Notes: generated by a model not told the origin, from the letters alone. A DNA stretch of 64,000 nucleotides from Xanthomonas sp. CFBP 8443 (GCF_025666195.1 NZ_CP102592.1:1798001-1862000), one strand, 5' to 3'; numbered from the stretch's first letter, positions 8,952 through 21,648 are shown. A program made the numbers and translations.

Positions 8952-9151
8952 GGCGGATGGAAGGCAGGACGCGGAGCGGCGAGCTTACCATTCGCATGGG
9001 TATGGTGCGCCAGGCCTGCGGTGCCAGCGGGTGGCGGCAGCGCAAAATTCCACGCCGGGGTGCGTACGCGCCGGCGTCGCGGTCGCCTATCGCCGGGCGG
9101 CGCCCATTGTTGCTTGCCGAGCGCACGCCGAACCATGGCGCGGCTACTGGT

Positions 9152-10804
9152 TCATCGCTTCGCCAGGCTCTGGCCGGGGGTGCTGCAGGCATAGCCGTCG
9201 CGGCCGGCGGTCTTGGCCCGGTACAGCGCCGCATCGGCCTGGGCGAAGAAGTCGCGGTTGCGGGTCTCGGCGTCGACCGTGGTGCTGTGCACGCCGAGGG
9301 TGACGGTGATCGGCACCGGGCCTTGCGGCCCTGGCACGGTCAGCTGGCGGATGTCCTCCAGCAGCGCTTCGGCGATCTGGCGCGCGTCGTCCAGCGCGGT
9401 GTCGGGCAGGATCATCGCGAACTCGTCGCCGCCGAAGCGCGCGGCCACGTCGTGCGCGCGCCGCGCATGGCGTGCCACCGCCGCGGCGACCAGGGTCAGC
9501 GCGCGGTCGCCGCTGTGGTGGCCGAGGGCGTCGTTGTAGCGCTTGAAGTGGTCGATGTCGACCACGATCAGGGTCAACGGCTTGCCGCTGCGCTGGGCCA
9601 TCGCCAGTTCCTGGCGGAACGCCAGTTCGAAGCTGTGGCGGTTGGCCAGCCCGGTGAGCCCGTCGCGGTGGGCCTGGCGCTGCCAGTGCGCGATGCGCAG
9701 GCCGAGCCAGCCGGCCGACACCAGCGTCACCGCCGCCAGGCAGGCGGTCGGCGCGAACCAGCGGCCGCTGGCCAGCGCGCACAGCAGGCTGCCGGCCACG
9801 ATCAGCGCCAGCATGACCGGCAGCGCCAACCACGGCCAGCGCCGGTGGCGGACCGAATAGGTCATGCCGAGCACGGCGAGCAGGGCCAGCAGCGCCGAGG
9901 TGCCGATCTGCTGGTTCTTCGACAGCGGCGTGATCGCATGTCCGCCGAGCAGCATCGCGGCCACGTTGGCCTGGTATTCGGCGCCGTTCATCCAGCTTTC
10001 GTGCGACATCGGGGTCAGGAAGCGCTGGCCCAGGCCGGTGGCGCCGACGCCGACGATCACCCGCCGGCCGCGCAGCGCCTGCGCCGGCACGCGGCCTTCC
10101 AGCACGTCGACGTAGGACAGCTGCGGGAAGCTGCCGGGCGGCCCGGCGTAGCGGACCCCGACGTAGTCGTCACGGTGCCAGCGATACGGCATCGCGTCGG
10201 CGGCCGGGCCGGCGTCGGAGGCCAGTCCGGGCCACGGCGGGGCCAGGCCGGCCAGGGCCACGCCCAGCGCCGGCCAGTGCGCATTGCCCAGGCCGGCGCG
10301 CAGGTAGATGCCGCGCGACACGCCGTCGGCATCGATCTCGATGTCGGTATGCGCCAGCCCGGCTGCGGCACGGGCGATGGCCGGCACCGGCAGCAGTTCC
10401 TGCGGCATCTCGCCGGCGTCGGTGCTGCTGGTGGTCACCGGCAGCACGGTGTTGCCGTTGCGGCGCAGCGCCGCGGCCAGCCGCGCATCGTTGTCCGGGT
10501 CGGCCTGGTCGGGTTCGCTCAGCACCAGGTCCAGCGCCACGCGCTTGACCCCGGCCTCGCTCAGCCGGTCGAGCAGGCGCGCGTGGGTGCTGCGCGGCCA
10601 CGGCCATTGCCCGAGCGCCTGCAGGCTGCGGTCGTCGACCATCACCAGCACCACGCTGGAATCGGGCGTGTAGCGCCAGTGCGTCACCAGGGTGTCGTAG
10701 AGCGTGTTGTCCAGCCGCCACAGGCCGTCGGACAGGCCGAACCCGGCGGCCAGCGCCGCCGCCGCCGCGGCCGCGAGCCAGCGTAGCGGCGTGGGCGCCT
10801 TCAC
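9152..10804 (-). CDS. CHASE2-domain diguanylate cyclase
   Basis: A 550-residue membrane sensor predicted to make cyclic di-GMP. Order: an N-terminal membrane helix; a periplasmic CHASE2 domain (about 30-300, with LDNTLYDTLVTHWRYTP and VRYAGPPGSFPQLSYVDVL); a cluster of membrane helices (about 315-390); then a cytoplasmic GGDEF domain beginning DGLTGLANR. The catalytic GGDEF is intact at 458-462. RAHD, five residues before it, is a canonical inhibitory I-site, so product inhibition is expected. The GTG start overlaps the TGA of the FecR/LysM gene (GTGA at 10804-10801), which indicates translational coupling. No EAL domain is present. Confidence 0.92.
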   Translation of the reverse strand: MKAPTPLRWLAAAAAAALAAGFGLSDGLWRLDNTLYDTLVTHWRYTPDSSVVLVMVDDRSLQALGQWPWPRSTHARLLDRLSEAGVKRVALDLVLSEPDQADPDNDARLAAALRRNGNTVLPVTTSSTDAGEMPQELLPVPAIARAAAGLAHTDIEIDADGVSRGIYLRAGLGNAHWPALGVALAGLAPPWPGLASDAGPAADAMPYRWHRDDYVGVRYAGPPGSFPQLSYVDVLEGRVPAQALRGRRVIVGVGATGLGQRFLTPMSHESWMNGAEYQANVAAMLLGGHAITPLSKNQQIGTSALLALLAVLGMTYSVRHRRWPWLALPVMLALIVAGSLLCALASGRWFAPTACLAAVTLVSAGWLGLRIAHWQRQAHRDGLTGLANRHSFELAFRQELAMAQRSGKPLTLIVVDIDHFKRYNDALGHHSGDRALTLVAAAVARHARRAHDVAARFGGDEFAMILPDTALDDARQIAEALLEDIRQLTVPGPQGPVPITVTLGVHSTTVDAETRNRDFFAQADAALYRAKTAGRDGYACSTPGQSLAKR

Positions 10805-12480
10805 AGCAGCAACCACAACAGCAGCGCGCCGGCGCCGCCGCCCAGGTAACAGCCCCGGCACGGTAGCGAGATCACCTGGGTCGGCGAGAACGGCGCCGCG
10901 TAGCCGTCGTCGTCCACCTGCTGCACGCGCACGTACCAGGTGCCGCCGCGCGGTCGCGGCAACGAGATCTGCGGGGTGTCGAGGGTGCGGTCGAGCAGCA
11001 GCGGCGCGGCGAAGTCCGGCTTGCGCGCGATCTGCACGCGGTAGCGTTGCCCGGGCTCGCCGGCCTGCCAGCGCAGGGTCAACTGGCCCTTGGCCGCTTC
11101 CGGCGGTTGCAGCGACGGGTCCAGCGGCGCGTCGCTGATCTGCAGCTGCAGCGGCTGTCCGAACGGGCCCTGGCGGCCCTGCGCATCGCGCGAGGCCACG
11201 CGCCAGAAGTAGTCGCCCGGAGGCAACGGCAGCGGTGCGCGCAGCCGGGTGGCGTCGGTCGTGCGTTCGAACACCAGCTCGCCGAACTGGGCATCGCGCG
11301 CCAGTTGCAGCACGGTGGCGGTGGCGTCGGCACTGCGGGTCCATTCGAAGCGCGGATGCGGCGTGCGCAGTTGCTGCTGCTGCAAGGGTTGCAGCGTCAG
11401 CGGCGGCAGCGGCGTGGCCCAGACCTGCAGCGCCCGTTCGGCGTCCTCGCCTTCCACGCCGGTGGCGGCGATGCCGCGCACCAGCAACAGCAGGCGACCG
11501 GTGGGCAGATCGTCCAGCGCGATCTGCGCCTGCGCGGTCTGGCGCGCGAAGCGCAGCACCTGGCGCTGCTCGGCATCCACCGCTTCGACCCGGTACCCGG
11601 CCGCGCCTGGCAGCGGCTGCCAGGCCAGCAGGTAGGGCGCGTGGTCGAGGCGGCTGCGCTGCTCGTCCAGCACCGGCGCGGGCAGCAGCCGTTCTTGCAG
11701 CGGCGAGGCGTCGGCGGCCATGCGCGAGGCCTCGCCGGGATGCAGCACCTGCCGGCCATGGGGGTTGCCGACCTGCACGACGCCGTGCAGCACCTCGGTG
11801 GCGGCCAGCTGGCCGTCGCCGCCGGCGGCGGCGCGGAAGCGGGTGCCGCGCACGCTGCTGGTGCCGGCTGGGGTCTGGATGATGTAGCGCGAGGCCGGGC
11901 CCTGGGCCGGGACCACCTCGTTGCTGGCGCGGCCCTGTTCCAGCCGCACCCGGGTATCGACCATGCCGGTGGCGCCGTAGCGGGCGAGCTGGTCGAAGCG
12001 CACGCGGCTGTTCTCGCGGACCTGCATCTGCGAGCCGTCGGCGAACTGCACGGTCACGCTGGCCTCGGCCTCGGTCTGCAACGTGGTGCCGATCGGCAGC
12101 AGCATGCCCTCACGCACCGGCGCCGTCGCGCTGCCGATGCCGAGCACGCTGGCGCCGCCGCGCAGCGCGATCACCCGCGCCGGCGCCGGCTGCACCCGCA
12201 GCCAGGCGATCGGGAAGCGCAACGGCTGCCCCGGCGGCAGCGCATAGGGATCGGCCACGGCGTTGTGCCGGCCCAGGCGCTGCCAGTCCACGCCGGGCTT
12301 GAGGTAGAGATCGCGCAGCTGCCACAGCGTATCGCCGGGGCGGACCCGGTAGACCCAGTCCTGTGCGGCCGCCAGAGGCGGAGCCGCCAGGCCTGCGCAG
12401 GCCAGCAGCAGCAAGGCGAGCAGCCGCCACACGGGCATCGGCAGGCGGCGACGGGAGGGGATGCGGTTCTGGCTGCTCAA
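10801..12480 (-). CDS. Exported LysM-FecR domain protein, partner of CHASE2 cyclase
   Basis: A 559-residue exported protein. A signal sequence (PVWRLLALLLLACAGLA) is followed by a LysM peptidoglycan-binding motif (YRVRPGDTLWQLRDLYL), then a FecR-type beta domain (SVTVQFADGSQMQVRENSRVR; TPAGTSSVRGTRFR), then fibronectin-like repeats with WYVRVQQVDDDGY and a hydrophobic C-terminal tail. Probable role: a wall-bound periplasmic partner passing a signal to the downstream cyclase, inferred from the 4-bp overlap. The start is uncertain: TTG at 12480 (given) or ATG at 12438, right at the signal peptide. Confidence 0.85.
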   Translation of the reverse strand: MSSQNRIPSRRRLPMPVWRLLALLLLACAGLAAPPLAAAQDWVYRVRPGDTLWQLRDLYLKPGVDWQRLGRHNAVADPYALPPGQPLRFPIAWLRVQPAPARVIALRGGASVLGIGSATAPVREGMLLPIGTTLQTEAEASVTVQFADGSQMQVRENSRVRFDQLARYGATGMVDTRVRLEQGRASNEVVPAQGPASRYIIQTPAGTSSVRGTRFRAAAGGDGQLAATEVLHGVVQVGNPHGRQVLHPGEASRMAADASPLQERLLPAPVLDEQRSRLDHAPYLLAWQPLPGAAGYRVEAVDAEQRQVLRFARQTAQAQIALDDLPTGRLLLLVRGIAATGVEGEDAERALQVWATPLPPLTLQPLQQQQLRTPHPRFEWTRSADATATVLQLARDAQFGELVFERTTDATRLRAPLPLPPGDYFWRVASRDAQGRQGPFGQPLQLQISDAPLDPSLQPPEAAKGQLTLRWQAGEPGQRYRVQIARKPDFAAPLLLDRTLDTPQISLPRPRGGTWYVRVQQVDDDGYAAPFSPTQVISLPCRGCYLGGGAGALLLWLLL

Positions 12481-12640
12481 CGTCTCGCCCTGGCAAGGAC
12501 CGGGTGCGCGACGCCGGACGGGCCGGGCCTGTGGATTTCCCCTGGTCGTGATGTCGCGGAGGGAGCCGGACGACTCGTCCGGCCACTGGGTGGCCGAACC
12601 GCGGAATCATCGCCAACCGATCCCGTCCGTGACATGAATC

Positions 12641-13504
12641 TCAGAACAACAGCGCGGACATCTTACGCCGATAGCGCCCGACCAGGTCCTCGTCCTCGAT
12701 CACCCGGAACGCATCGATCAGCGATTTCTTGGCCAGGCCGTCCTCGAACGCGCGGTCCTGGCGCAGCATGTCCAGGAACTGCTCCAGCGCCGCCTCGTCG
12801 TCGCCGGCGATCAGCCGATGCACGCCCAGCAGGTAGCGCGCCTTCAGGTCGGCCGGGTCCTGCGCGATCGCCGCCTGCAGCGCCTCCGCCGGCGGCGCCG
12901 CCTGCAGCGCGCTGACGAAGCCCAGCCGCGCCCGCGCCCGCACCGCGCGCTCGTCGGTAGCCAGGTTGGCCGGCAGCGCATCGATCAGCGCCTCCGCCTC
13001 GGCGGCGGCGCCGGTCTTCACCAGCGCCAGCGCCAGGTCCAGCTTCAGTTCGTCCTTGTCCGGCTCGGCCGCCACCGCCTCGCGCAGGCGCAGCACCTCG
13101 GCGTGCGGGTCCAGCGGCGCGGCGGGCGCGTCCTCCTCGACCTCGGCCGGCGCCGGCAGCGGCACGATGCCGTGCTGGGTCAGGAACTCGCGCAGCTGGC
13201 CTTCGGGCATGGCGCCGGGGAAGCCGTCGACCAGTTGCCCGTCCTTGACCAGGAACACGGTCGGCACCGAACGGATCTGGAAGGCGGCGGCGATCTGCTG
13301 CTCCTGGTCCACGTCGACCTTGGCCAGTTCGAACGCGCCGTGGTACTCGGCGGCGAGCTTCTCCAGGATCGGGCTCAGGGTCTTGCACGGGCCGCACCAG
13401 GGCGCCCAGAAATCCACCAGTACCGGGGTCTGCAGCGATTTCTGCAGCACCTCGGCTTCGAAGGTCTCGGTCTTGGCGTCGAAAACGTGGGGCATGTCGG
13501 ACAT
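12641..13504 (-). CDS. cnoX: Thioredoxin-TPR protein (CnoX / YbbN-like)
   Basis: A 287-residue co-chaperone-type protein: an N-terminal thioredoxin fold with active site WCGPC (Cys37, Cys40) and a C-terminal tetratricopeptide region (about 125-287; DELKLDLALALVKTGAAAEA, LKARYLLGVHRLIAGDDEAA). E. coli CnoX protects proteins from hypochlorous-acid damage and hands them to GroEL/DnaK but lacks a full CxxC; here both cysteines are present, so redox activity is plausible. The ATG at 13504 matches the family start MSDMPHVFDAKTETFEAEVL. Monocistronic and divergent from the DUF998 gene. Confidence 0.88.
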   Translation of the reverse strand: MSDMPHVFDAKTETFEAEVLQKSLQTPVLVDFWAPWCGPCKTLSPILEKLAAEYHGAFELAKVDVDQEQQIAAAFQIRSVPTVFLVKDGQLVDGFPGAMPEGQLREFLTQHGIVPLPAPAEVEEDAPAAPLDPHAEVLRLREAVAAEPDKDELKLDLALALVKTGAAAEAEALIDALPANLATDERAVRARARLGFVSALQAAPPAEALQAAIAQDPADLKARYLLGVHRLIAGDDEAALEQFLDMLRQDRAFEDGLAKKSLIDAFRVIEDEDLVGRYRRKMSALLF

Positions 13505-13738
13505 GGGGGCATCGTGGCAGGCGAAGAAGATGGCTTCTATGGTGACAGACCGGCGGCGGCGCAAGGGGGAGCGGCGGCGGTCTGCGCGGTCCCCGCGGCG
13601 CACCGTGCCGGCAGCGTTCGCGGACGCCGCGGCGCTTGCCGCCGTGCCGGGCGGGGAGGGTGCCAGCCGCGGCCGCAGCGGCGACAATGGGCGTTTGGCG
13701 CGCCGCAGTGGCGTGGCGGCGCAGTGCCGGGAGACAAG

Positions 13739-14362
13739 GTGACGAACCGATACGATCAGGCGCTGCGCTACGCGGGGCCGTTACTGGCGATGGCCGCCGT
13801 CGCTGCGGTGGTGGGCTTCGGGCTGGCGCTGCCGGGCTACCTGCCGTGGTCGCACCCGGTCGCGCTGCTCGGTGCCCGCGGGATACCGCATGCCTGGGCC
13901 TTCGACCTGCTGGCGTTCGTGTCGCCCGGGGCGCTGGCGGCGCTGCTGGCGCTGCGCCTGTTGCAGCGCGCCGGCCGCGGTGCGCCGTGGACGCTGCGCG
14001 TCGGCGGGCAGGCGCTGCTGCTGGCCGGGCTGGCCTTCGCCGGCATGGGCCTGCTGCCGCTGGACCCGGCCGACCTGGAATCGCGCGCCACTCAGTTGCA
14101 TGCCAGCGTCTGGCTGCTGTGGGTGGTAGCGCTGGTGGCGGCGGCGAGCCTGCTGGCCGCCGGCGCGTGGCGCCAGCCCGGCGCGCGCGGCTGGGCGCGT
14201 ACCGCGCTGGCGGTGGCGGCGCTGGCCGCGCTCGGGGCGTTCGCGCTGGACGCGCTGCTGTCGGCGGCGGTGGCGCAGCGGCTGGTGTTCGCGCTGTGGT
14301 GGGCGTGGCTGGCGCTGTTGGCCTGCTGGCCAGGTCCGCAGGCGCTGCCGGGCGACCGCTGA
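13739..14362 (+). CDS. DUF998-type membrane protein
   Basis: A 207-residue integral membrane protein with about six hydrophobic helices. The loop GMGLLPLDPADLESRATQLH followed by a hydrophobic helix fits the DUF998 family, of unknown function. The GTG start (VTNRYDQALRYAGP) was chosen because no ATG fits; further upstream the frame runs antisense to the thioredoxin gene. It ends 267 bp before leuS. Confidence 0.7.
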   Translation: MTNRYDQALRYAGPLLAMAAVAAVVGFGLALPGYLPWSHPVALLGARGIPHAWAFDLLAFVSPGALAALLALRLLQRAGRGAPWTLRVGGQALLLAGLAFAGMGLLPLDPADLESRATQLHASVWLLWVVALVAAASLLAAGAWRQPGARGWARTALAVAALAALGAFALDALLSAAVAQRLVFALWWAWLALLACWPGPQALPGDR

Positions 14363-17272
<2,910 letters not shown>

Positions 17273-17423
17273 ACCCTCGCGCCGCGCGCGTCGCCGGCGC
17301 ACACCGCGCTCCGGCGCCGTGTGCGCCCGCGCACGCCGCTGCACGTCTCAACCCTCGTTCACGCGGCATCCGGCAGGCTAGCCGCCTGTTGCCGCGCCCA
17401 GCCGGCTCCTCCAGACTGTGCCC

Positions 17424-18008
17424 ATGACCCGACTCCTGCTCGCCCTCGTCCTTGCGACGTCCCTGACCGCCTGTGGTTTCCACCTGCGCGACAAGCTGAC
17501 CCTGCCGGCCGGCACGCCATCGGTGAAGGTGGTCTCCTCGGCGCCGTACAGCGAGCTGGTGAAGCTGCTCGAGCGCGGCCTGCGCGCCGCCGGCGCCGAG
17601 ATCGCGCCGAAGGACGTCAACACCGGCGTGGCGCGCCTGGAAGTGCTGTCCGAACGCTGGGGCGACCTGCCGATCGCGCTCGACGCCGAAGGCCGCGCGC
17701 AGGAATACAGCCTGCGCTACGCGGCGATCTTCGTGTTCCGCCGCGCCGACGGCAGCGAGCTGGTGCCGCAGCAGGTGATCGAGCTGTCGCGCGACTACGT
17801 GTCGCCGCCGACCGACGCCACCGGTACCACCACCGAGCGCGAGATCCTGGCCGACGAACTGCGCCGCGAGATGTCCGCCTCGATGCTGCGCCGGATCGAC
17901 AGCGTGGTGCGCGCCGAAGTGCGCGCCGGCAAGGACGTCAACGCCGCGCCGCCGGCGGCGACCGGAACGCCGGTCGAAGGCAAGCCGGCGACCACGCCGC
18001 AGCCTTGA
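17424..18008 (+). CDS. lptE: LPS-assembly lipoprotein LptE
   Basis: Outer-membrane lipoprotein that plugs the LptD beta-barrel for lipopolysaccharide export, 194 residues. A short signal peptide ends in the lipobox LTAC with Cys17, followed by GFHLRDKLTLPAG, the LptE family start. The tail after residue 175 (APPAATGTPVEGKPATTPQP) is low-complexity and probably disordered. Position directly after leuS is the usual one. ATG at 17424 fits the signal peptide better than the GTG two codons upstream. Confidence 0.95.
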   Translation: MTRLLLALVLATSLTACGFHLRDKLTLPAGTPSVKVVSSAPYSELVKLLERGLRAAGAEIAPKDVNTGVARLEVLSERWGDLPIALDAEGRAQEYSLRYAAIFVFRRADGSELVPQQVIELSRDYVSPPTDATGTTTEREILADELRREMSASMLRRIDSVVRAEVRAGKDVNAAPPAATGTPVEGKPATTPQP

Positions 18009-18181
18009 CCGCCTGGGTCATGCTGTCGCCGTCGCCCGTGGCCGGCGGCGCGCCTTGCGCGCGCACAAGGCCCGGCGCGCGGGCGCTGCACGCTTGGCAG
18101 CGGCAGCGCACCTGCGGCGCAGCGGCGCGCCCGAACGGCGGATGCGGCGGCATGGCCGCTCCCAACCGCGCCGACAGGGCG

Positions 18182-18187
18182 TAGGCT
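18182..18187 (+). promoter_or_regulatory. -10 hexamer (TAGGCT), predicted leaderless start
   Basis: TAGGCT with six bases (GCCGCC) before the holA ATG at 18194. This suggests that holA has its own promoter inside the lptE-holA block; no ribosome site is present. Confidence 0.45.
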
Positions 18188-18193
18188 GCCGCC

Positions 18194-19228
18194 ATGGAAT
18201 TGCGCCCCGAACAACTCGTCACCCAGCCGGCCTCGCAGCCGCTGCACCCGGTCTACCTGATCGCCGGCCCGGAAACCCTGCGCGTGCTCGAGGCGGCCGA
18301 CGCGGTGCGCGCACGCGCGCGCGCCGAAGGCATCGGCGAACGCGAGGTGTTCGATGCCGATGGCCGCGATTTCGACTGGAGCCAGCTGTATTCCAGCTTC
18401 AACGCGCCGAGCCTGTTCAGCCCGCGCCGGCTGATCGAACTGCGCCTGCCCAGCGGCAAGCCGGGCAAGGAAGGCGGCGAGGTGATCAGCGCGTTCTGCG
18501 CCGATCCGCCGCCGGACGTGGTGCTGCTGATCACCTGCAACGAATGGAGCAAGGCGCACCAGGGCAAGTGGGCCGACGCGGTCGGCCGGCTCGGGGTGAT
18601 CGCGGTGGCCTGGGCGATCAAGCCGCACGAACTGGGCGACTGGATCGAGCGCCGCCTGCGCAGCAAGGGCCTGCGCGCCGATGCCGGCGCGGTGCAGCGC
18701 CTGGCCGAGCGGGTCGAGGGTAACCTGCTGGCGGCCGCGCAGGAGATCGACAAGCTGGCGCTGCTGGCCGACGGGCAGAGCCTGGATGTGGCGGCGATGG
18801 AGTCGCTGGTCGCCGATGCCGCGCGCTACGACGTGTTCCGCCTGGCCGAGGCTACCCTGGCCGGGCAGGCGCCGGCGGTCGGACGCATGCTCGCCGGGCT
18901 GCGCGCCGAAGGCGAAGCGGTGGCGGCATTGCTGCCAATCCTGATCAAGGAACTGCTGCGCACCGCGGCGCTGGCCAAGGTCCAGGCCGCCGGCGGCAAC
19001 CTGGCCGCTGAGATGAAGGGGCAGGGTATCTGGGAGTCGCGCCAGGCGCCGTTCAAGCGCGCCCTGCAGCGGCACGCCGAACCGCGCCGCTGGGAACGCT
19101 TCGCCGCCGAGGCCGGACGCATCGACCGCATCGCCAAGGGCCGCGCCGACGGCGACGCCTGGATCGCGCTGGAGCGCCTGCTGCTGGCCATCGCCGAAGC
19201 GCGGGCGGTGCGGTTGTTGGTGGTATGA
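18194..19228 (+). CDS. holA: DNA polymerase III delta subunit
   Basis: Clamp-loader delta subunit that opens the beta sliding clamp, 344 residues, of normal length. Family-typical segments are PVYLIAGPETLRVLEAADAV, NAPSLFSPRRLIELRLPSGK, LITCNEWSKAHQGKW and the domain III helices LPILIKELLRTAALAK. Position between lptE and nadD is the conserved order. The stop TGA overlaps the ATG used by nadD (ATGA at 19225-19228). Confidence 0.96.
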   Translation: MELRPEQLVTQPASQPLHPVYLIAGPETLRVLEAADAVRARARAEGIGEREVFDADGRDFDWSQLYSSFNAPSLFSPRRLIELRLPSGKPGKEGGEVISAFCADPPPDVVLLITCNEWSKAHQGKWADAVGRLGVIAVAWAIKPHELGDWIERRLRSKGLRADAGAVQRLAERVEGNLLAAAQEIDKLALLADGQSLDVAAMESLVADAARYDVFRLAEATLAGQAPAVGRMLAGLRAEGEAVAALLPILIKELLRTAALAKVQAAGGNLAAEMKGQGIWESRQAPFKRALQRHAEPRRWERFAAEAGRIDRIAKGRADGDAWIALERLLLAIAEARAVRLLVV

Positions 19229-20016
19229 GTAGGGGCGGGACCGGGGACCGGGGACCGGGGACCCGGAAAAGCGGAAATTTGGCGAGGGCACGCGCTCTAG
19301 ATTTTGCTGTTCCCGGGTCCCCGGTCCCGGGTCCCCGGTCCCCAAAGCTCCACCTCATCTACGGCGGCACCTTCGACCCCATCCACAACGGCCATCTGGC
19401 GATCGCGCGGGCGGCGCGCGAGGCGTTCGGGGTGCCGGTGCGGTTGATGCCGGCGGCCGATCCGCCGCATCGCCCGGCACCCGGGGCCGATGCGCGGCAG
19501 CGTTGCGAGATGCTGGCGCTGGCGATCGCCGGCGAGCCGGGGCTGCTGCTGGACCGGCACGAACTGCAACGCGCGCTGGCGCAGCCGGGCGTGGCCTCGT
19601 ACAGCATCGATACGGTGCGCGAGCTGCGCGCCGAACTCGGCCCCGCCGCGCCGCTGGCGCTGCTGGTCGGTGCCGACAGCTTCGTCGGCTTCAACGGCTG
19701 GCGTGACTGGCGCAGCCTGCTCGACGCGGCGCACCTGGTCGTCGCCGACCGCGCCGGCAGCGGCTGGGAGCGCGCGCTGCCGGCCGAACTGGCGCAGGCG
19801 GTGGCGGGGCGCTGGGCGTCCTCGCCGCAGGCGCTGGCCGCGGCGCCGGGCGGCCGGCTGTGGTGCCTGCGGCAGCCGCTGCGCACCGAATCGGCCAGCC
19901 AGGTGCGCGCGCGCATCGCCGCCGGCGGCGACTGGGCGCCGCTGGTGCCGGCCGCGGTGGCGGACTACATCCGTGCCGCCGGACTGTATGCGCCGGCCCC
20001 GGCCGCGGCCAGCTGA
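19225..20016 (+). CDS. nadD: Nicotinate-nucleotide adenylyltransferase with repeat-encoded N-terminal extension
   Basis: NadD makes deamido-NAD from nicotinate mononucleotide and ATP. The catalytic core begins [20 protein letters not shown] and carries the nucleotidyltransferase GTFDPxHxGH motif; [13 protein letters not shown] stands in for the ATP-binding ISSTxxR motif. Upstream of the core there is no ATG, GTG or TTG close to the usual family start, so the nearest good start is the ATG overlapping the holA stop. That adds about 40 residues ([18 protein letters not shown]...) encoded by a GGGACC repeat. Whether the extension is made is uncertain. Confidence 0.9.
   Translation: MSRGGTGDRGPGTRKSGNLARARALDFAVPGSPVPGPRSPKLHLIYGGTFDPIHNGHLAIARAAREAFGVPVRLMPAADPPHRPAPGADARQRCEMLALAIAGEPGLLLDRHELQRALAQPGVASYSIDTVRELRAELGPAAPLALLVGADSFVGFNGWRDWRSLLDAAHLVVADRAGSGWERALPAELAQAVAGRWASSPQALAAAPGGRLWCLRQPLRTESASQVRARIAAGGDWAPLVPAAVADYIRAAGLYAPAPAAAS
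19237..19343. repeat. GGGACC-type inverted repeat element (copy 1)
   Basis: Left arm (19237-19266) is GGGACC/GGGGACC units; right arm (19312-19343) is their inverted complement; the spacer is 45 bp. It lies in frame within the 5' part of nadD. Similar elements occur at 31296-31432 and, diverged, at 36852-37079. Confidence 0.85.
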
Positions 20017-20039
20017 ATACGCGTCTTCGCGCAGTTCCC

Positions 20040-20045
20040 TATAAT
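20040..20045 (+). promoter_or_regulatory. Possible -10 box (TATAAT) for rsfS
   Basis: A consensus TATAAT between nadD and rsfS, about 28 bases before the TTG start of rsfS. No -35 box matches at 16-18 bp, so this is tentative. Confidence 0.35.
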
Positions 20046-20072
20046 TCGCCCCATTCCATCGAGTTCGCACCT

Positions 20073-20489
20073 TTGTCCAGTCAACAAGCCCACGTCATCA
20101 AGACCCAACTTCCCAACCCGCCGCCGCCGTTGCCGGTGCTGCTGGCCCATGTCCGCAACGCGCTGGAGGAACTCAAGGCCAAGGACGCGGTGGAAATCGA
20201 CGTGCGCGGCAAGTCCAGCGTCACCGACTACATGATCGTCGTCTCCGGCACCTCCACCCGCCACGTCAAGTCGATCGCCGACGAGGTGATCAAGCACGCC
20301 AAGAAGCTGGACGTGATGCCGCTGGGCGTGGAAGGCGAGCGCGAGGCCGAGTGGGTGCTGGTCGATCTCGGCGACGTGGTGGTGCACGTGATGCTGCCGC
20401 GGGTGCGCGAGTTCTATGCGCTGGAGCGGTTGTGGACGGTCGGCGACCAGCCGCCGAGCGACGCGGACGACGACGCGCGCGATGCCTGA
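20073..20489 (+). CDS. rsfS: Ribosomal silencing factor RsfS
   Basis: Binds L14 of the large ribosomal subunit and blocks subunit joining in stationary phase; 138 residues. The domain starts at [20 protein letters not shown] and contains the conserved [39 protein letters not shown] and [21 protein letters not shown] start at 20073 ([19 protein letters not shown]) fits; no ATG is available nearby. rlmH, usually next, is 3.2 kb away here. The next gene overlaps its stop by 8 bp. Confidence 0.94.
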   Translation: MSSQQAHVIKTQLPNPPPPLPVLLAHVRNALEELKAKDAVEIDVRGKSSVTDYMIVVSGTSTRHVKSIADEVIKHAKKLDVMPLGVEGEREAEWVLVDLGDVVVHVMLPRVREFYALERLWTVGDQPPSDADDDARDA

Positions 20490-21648
20490 TCCAACGCACC
20501 GGCGCGACGCTGCGCCGGTGGCGGATGCAACCCCGGACCTGGTGCTGTCGGCCGCGCTGGCCCGCGCCGGCAGCGCGCTGCGCAGCGCCGCGGGCGCGCG
20601 CTTCGACACGCTGGTCGCGCAACTGGAACGCAGCCGCGGCGAACTCGCCGCCTGGCGCGAGGCCTTGCCGCGCTGGCAGCAGCGCTTCCACGAACAGGTG
20701 CAGCCCTTGCTGCAGCGGCGCGACCAGCTGCACGCCGAGCGCGTGCTGGCGCTGGACGCGCTGTGCATGGCGCAGAAGCTGGGCAAGGCCGACCGCGCCG
20801 CGCTGTCGGCGCAGATCTGCCTGTTGGCCGAGCCGTTGATCGAGGATGCCGGCCTGCTCGAGCTCAAGCCGCTCCACGACCGCCACGCGGACACGCCGTT
20901 CGACCAGCGCATCGCCGCCTCCGATGCGGCGCTGCGGGCGATGATCGCCGCGCATTTCGGCGAGGACGCCGACGCGCTGCCGTACCTGGCGACGCCGCAG
21001 GCGCTGTTCGAGCGCCTGCAGCAGCGCCGCCGGCAGACCCAGGCCGCGGCGTCCGCGCGCAAGGCGAAGCAGGCGCGGCGCGCGGCGTCGGCCGCGCCGG
21101 TGCCTGCATTCGATCCGCAGACCGCGCTGCGCGAGCTGTACCGCCGGCTGGCGGCGGCGCTGCACCCGGACCGTGAGGCCGATCCGCAGCAGCGCGAACG
21201 CAAGACCGCGCTGATGCAACGGCTCAACGCCGCCTATGCCGACGCCGACCTGCTCGGCCTGCTCGAATTGCAGCTGCAGGCCGGCCAGCTGGACGCCGCC
21301 GCGTTCGCGACGATGGCCGATACCCGCATCGAGCGCTACAACCGCATGCTCGGCGAGCAGCTACAGGCCACGCAGGACGAACTGCGGCGCATCGACGCCG
21401 CGTTCAAGGCCGACTACGCCGTGTTCGGCACGCGCCGGCTCAAGCCGGAACGGCTGCAGGCGGCGATGGCCGAGATCAAGCGCGCACTGCAGGACGAGAT
21501 CGACGCGCTGGCCGAGGATCTGCGCGAGCTGCAGCACGCGCCGAGCCTGCGGCACTGGCTCAAGCGACAGGATGCGCAGCCGCCCGAGGTGACGCGCGAA
21601 GCCCTGCTGTTCCAGGCCATGCTGGACGACGCGCAACGCGACGACTAG
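20482..21648 (+). CDS. J-domain protein of unknown role
   Basis: A 388-residue predicted cytoplasmic protein. A central J-domain-like helix pair carries the HPD tripeptide at 228-230 ([19 protein letters not shown], then [20 protein letters not shown]), so it may recruit an Hsp70. The flanks are long charged helices, probably coiled coils (30-110 and 270-375), with an Ala/Arg/Lys linker before the J region. No zinc-finger or Gly/Phe region of canonical DnaJ is present. The ATG overlaps the rsfS stop by 8 bp, so translation is probably coupled to rsfS. Confidence 0.75.
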   Translation: MPDPTHRRDAAPVADATPDLVLSAALARAGSALRSAAGARFDTLVAQLERSRGELAAWREALPRWQQRFHEQVQPLLQRRDQLHAERVLALDALCMAQKLGKADRAALSAQICLLAEPLIEDAGLLELKPLHDRHADTPFDQRIAASDAALRAMIAAHFGEDADALPYLATPQALFERLQQRRRQTQAAASARKAKQARRAASAAPVPAFDPQTALRELYRRLAAALHPDREADPQQRERKTALMQRLNAAYADADLLGLLELQLQAGQLDAAAFATMADTRIERYNRMLGEQLQATQDELRRIDAAFKADYAVFGTRRLKPERLQAAMAEIKRALQDEIDALAEDLRELQHAPSLRHWLKRQDAQPPEVTREALLFQAMLDDAQRDD

